Shown: piece by piece, positions 62,174 to 64,000 of the stretch | Layout: each line of letters begins with the position of its first letter | Numbering within the stretch: position 1 is the first letter of the stretch | Assembly: GCA_013176395.1 (NCBI GenBank) | Contig: JABMLP010000042.1 | Span: forward strand, 1-64,000 | From: Venturia oleaginea | Lineage: Eukaryota > Ascomycota > Dothideomycetes > Venturiales > Venturiaceae | Direction: 5' to 3' | Length of the DNA: 64,000 nucleotides | Position numbers and translations under genes: made by a program | The notes under the pieces: generated by a model | Told to the model about the DNA's origin: nothing | Seen by the model: only the letters and a program-made list of their open reading frames with translations | Databases searched by the model: none

Positions 62174-64000
62174 CTACTGTTGATCCACCTCATTTCCCGA
62201 ATTCTCGTGCCATTTGCATGCATGCTTCGTGTTGACTGCGATGTCCAATCGTTGGACAAGGTGTCGAAGGTTCCTTGTCCCATTCGGATGGTGTGGGCAG
62301 GTGAAGTCGATACAAGCATCTGGGTTGAGTCCCTTATGGTGAGGGTCATCCTGATCGATGGCTCGCTTGATGTCCCTGACAAAGCGATTAATTCGGAATG
62401 TCTTGAATTCTGAATCTTCCTCATCGTCGTCTGTGGATTCCTCTTCAGAACTGTCTTCTTCCTCAGATCCATCGTCGTCGCTAGGCACGGTTTGAGAAGA
62501 GTTGTTCTTGTAAGCAATCGGTAGTTCCTCGTTGTTCGTTCCTCCCGGGGCATTCGCCAATGCAGCGTTGAGGTCGAGTTCCGGAACGTCGGAATCATTC
62601 GATTCTTCGAAGTCCTGGTGCTGGGGGAGATCGCACTCCTCGCTTGTGCACCAGTTCATAGGTACATGTTTATGGTATTCGCTCGTAGCGTCGGTTCGGA
62701 CGTTGGGGATTTCCATGATCTTTCGACGGGTTGTATGATTAATCTCTTCGTCGTGAAAAGGATGGAATACCCAATCTTTCTCGCCTGGGTCCTGCTCGGA
62801 TTTGTGCTCCCACATCAGGCACTCTTTAAGCTGGCACCAGTTTGCTGGAATGATCCAGTGGAGATCGTGTCCTGCATCTGTTCGAACATTCGGGCGTCTA
62901 CTAACGAGTTTGACGGCCGTTGCTGTATTACCGACCCGAGCTTGGTTAACCCCGTACTCTGGTGTTGGTAATCCTGCTCGTTCGCAGATTTTCGCGATGC
63001 TGTCGGGTGACGAACTCATCATTGCGAGATGTCCTTTGCCTTGACCGTTGTAACCTTTCCTACCCCTTGGGTAGTATCCGGAACCCTCTTTCTCGGATCG
63101 GTGTACTTCACAGTCGTCCTCATAGCAAGCTGTCCAGCTTAGTACGTCGTGGTCTGAAAGTTTGACTGACAGTACTACAGCGTTGGATCGGATAGCGTTG
63201 AGGTGTACTATGGACGGGTTTCCAAATCGTTGTCCCTGATTCGTGAAACGTCCATTGTTGTTCTTCTTAGGCTGTCGACATTTGTTGGCGTAATGTCCTG
63301 TTTTACCGCAGTTATAACATTTTCCTTTCTGACCTGTGCCTTTCTTGGGTCCACGTGGAGCGCTTTGAATCTTGTCAAGCTCCATCGGCTGTGGTCCGTA
63401 CGGATCAACGCGTCGAGCGCTTGTATTAGCTCGCCCGTGGTTTCCGTTTCCTCGATAAGAACTTGCTCCCTTCCTTTGGAGTTTTCTTTCGAAAAGGCGG
63501 TTATCGATCTTGATTGACGACTCAATCATCGAGTGTAGGTCCTGAGGCTGATCTTCCTTCCTACTGATTTCATCCTTGATATCCTCCTTGAGGCCATCGT
63601 AGTATCGGCTGAGCAGAGCCTCACTTCCCCAATTAAGGTGTGCAGCGATGCGCTGGAAGTGGGCGGAGTAGTCTGCAGCTGATATATGTTGTCTCAAAAC
63701 CTTCAGTTCTCTTTCGGCGATTCTCTTTTCATCAACATTTCCAAAGACCATGTTGATTTCTTTCAAGAACTCTCCGTGTGAAAGGAAGAGTCTCCTGTAC
63801 TCGTAATCGTCGGGATCCGTAAGATACTCGTTGAGGCGGTCCTCAATCCATGCGTAAGCTGTTCCTCGCATGTAGCTGATAACAAACATGACTCTCTTTT
63901 CTTGGGTAGCGAACTCGGAAGCGTTCCAATACATGTAAAGATTGCATTGTGTAAGGAATGTCTTAAGTTTTCCGCGTTCTCCCTTGAACACTTCGGGTGG
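62174..64000 (-). CDS. Gypsy-H gag with long cysteine-histidine extension (partial)
   Basis: Open from the right edge of the window to TAG at 62174; the start lies outside. The first 120 residues are a retrotransposon gag domain (FLTQCNLYMYWN, AYAWIEDRLNEYL, YYDGLKEDIKDEI). A perfect knuckle CYNCGKTGHYANKC follows. Then comes an unusual extension of about 350 residues with four short units: CYEDDCEVH, CQLKECLMWEH, CTSEECDLPQH, CIDFTCPHH (C-x4-C then H), and an acidic stretch (DDDGSEEEDSSEEES). Typical Gypsy gags end soon after the knuckle. Pol is in the -1 frame behind the stop. Confidence 0.88.
   Translation of the reverse strand, partial: PPEVFKGERGKLKTFLTQCNLYMYWNASEFATQEKRVMFVISYMRGTAYAWIEDRLNEYLTDPDDYEYRRLFLSHGEFLKEINMVFGNVDEKRIAERELKVLRQHISAADYSAHFQRIAAHLNWGSEALLSRYYDGLKEDIKDEISRKEDQPQDLHSMIESSIKIDNRLFERKLQRKGASSYRGNGNHGRANTSARRVDPYGPQPMELDKIQSAPRGPKKGTGQKGKCYNCGKTGHYANKCRQPKKNNNGRFTNQGQRFGNPSIVHLNAIRSNAVVLSVKLSDHDVLSWTACYEDDCEVHRSEKEGSGYYPRGRKGYNGQGKGHLAMMSSSPDSIAKICERAGLPTPEYGVNQARVGNTATAVKLVSRRPNVRTDAGHDLHWIIPANWCQLKECLMWEHKSEQDPGEKDWVFHPFHDEEINHTTRRKIMEIPNVRTDATSEYHKHVPMNWCTSEECDLPQHQDFEESNDSDVPELDLNAALANAPGGTNNEELPIAYKNNSSQTVPSDDDGSEEEDSSEEESTDDDEEDSEFKTFRINRFVRDIKRAIDQDDPHHKGLNPDACIDFTCPHHPNGTRNLRHLVQRLDIAVNTKHACKWHENSGNEVDQQ

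Larger units (their letters stand above)
57688..64000 (-). mobile_element. Gypsy-H chromovirus with antisense gene, incomplete in window
   Basis: Minus-strand element: gag (enters from the right edge), pol, an antisense gene, and a 470-base 3' LTR. The 5' LTR lies beyond 64000. It is the source-type of the A1/A2 core. Confidence 0.88.

Noticed and set aside
62150..62185. A recoding hairpin in Gypsy-H like those of B, C and F
   Set aside because: CAACAG and CTGTTG around the gag stop can pair, but the stem is only six bases, includes the stop region differently, and the loop does not resemble AAAGTCGT.
1..64000. tRNA, rRNA or snRNA genes
   Set aside because: I saw no cloverleaf with A and B boxes and no rRNA-like stretch; the only tRNA-like words are Copia primer sites. 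A tRNAscan-SE and Infernal run would settle this.

Overview
The window is a transposon graveyard from a filamentous fungus, most likely an ascomycete (Pezizomycotina). The clues are chromodomain-carrying Ty3/Gypsy elements, Ty1/Copia elements, a LINE reverse transcriptase, hAT and pogo/Fot1 transposase relics, a 48-base intron with a perfect TACTAAC branch site, and one relic of the fungal 'LDLPPEI' F-box-like family. Nothing allows the species to be named. I found no convincing host gene that is intact, no rRNA or tRNA gene and no CRISPR array.

Layout. 375-1218: decayed F-box-like gene. 2228-2452: start of a pogo transposase, cut by a hAT element (2453-11458, minus) that itself holds Copia-J (3874-9417). 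11460-13281: one LTR plus gag of Gypsy-F. 13282-20931: remains of Copia-E (minus), split by Gypsy-A1 (13699-19926), which carries three solo LTRs. 20932-38564: Gypsy-B (plus), split by Gypsy-C1 (25095-30672, minus, apparently intact) and by Gypsy-A2 (31722-37582, minus). 38565-43947: Gypsy-D (minus). 43948-44469: LINE fragment. 44470-54862: Gypsy-C2 (minus), split by Copia-K (45110-49919, plus). 54863-55684: tyrosine recombinase missing its N-terminus. 56078-57198: LTR scraps and a second pogo relic. 57688-64000: Gypsy-H (minus), running off the window.

Most nesting steps are proved by 5-base target-site duplications: AACAC (A1 in Copia-E), AGTAT, GTTAA and GCGGG (solo LTRs in A1), CGTTA (C1 in B), AAACC (A2 in B), GTTAT (Copia-K in C2). 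B and C2 have flanks that do not match, so they are recombinant (or misassembled) junctions.

What stands out: (1) Gypsy-A1/A2 are mosaics. Their LTR, leader and 3' tail come from the B family; their gag-protease-RT-RNase H core comes from the H family. The zinc knuckle and the integrase core are deleted, yet A2 has identical LTRs, so they look like recent parasites of B. (2) Gypsy-H carries an antisense gene for a small Zn2Cys6-like, coiled-coil protein between pol and the 3' LTR. (3) Four Gypsy families (A, B, C, F) have a primer site that pairs with 11-12 bases inside their own LTR, about 55 bases before its end, which fits Tf1-type self-priming. (4) Families F, B and C share a hairpin with an 8-base loop right after the gag stop, where pol lies in the -1 frame. 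(5) Copia-K has identical LTRs and one long open frame but lacks the RT catalytic core. Large near-identical copies and intact frames argue against strong repeat-induced point mutation here.
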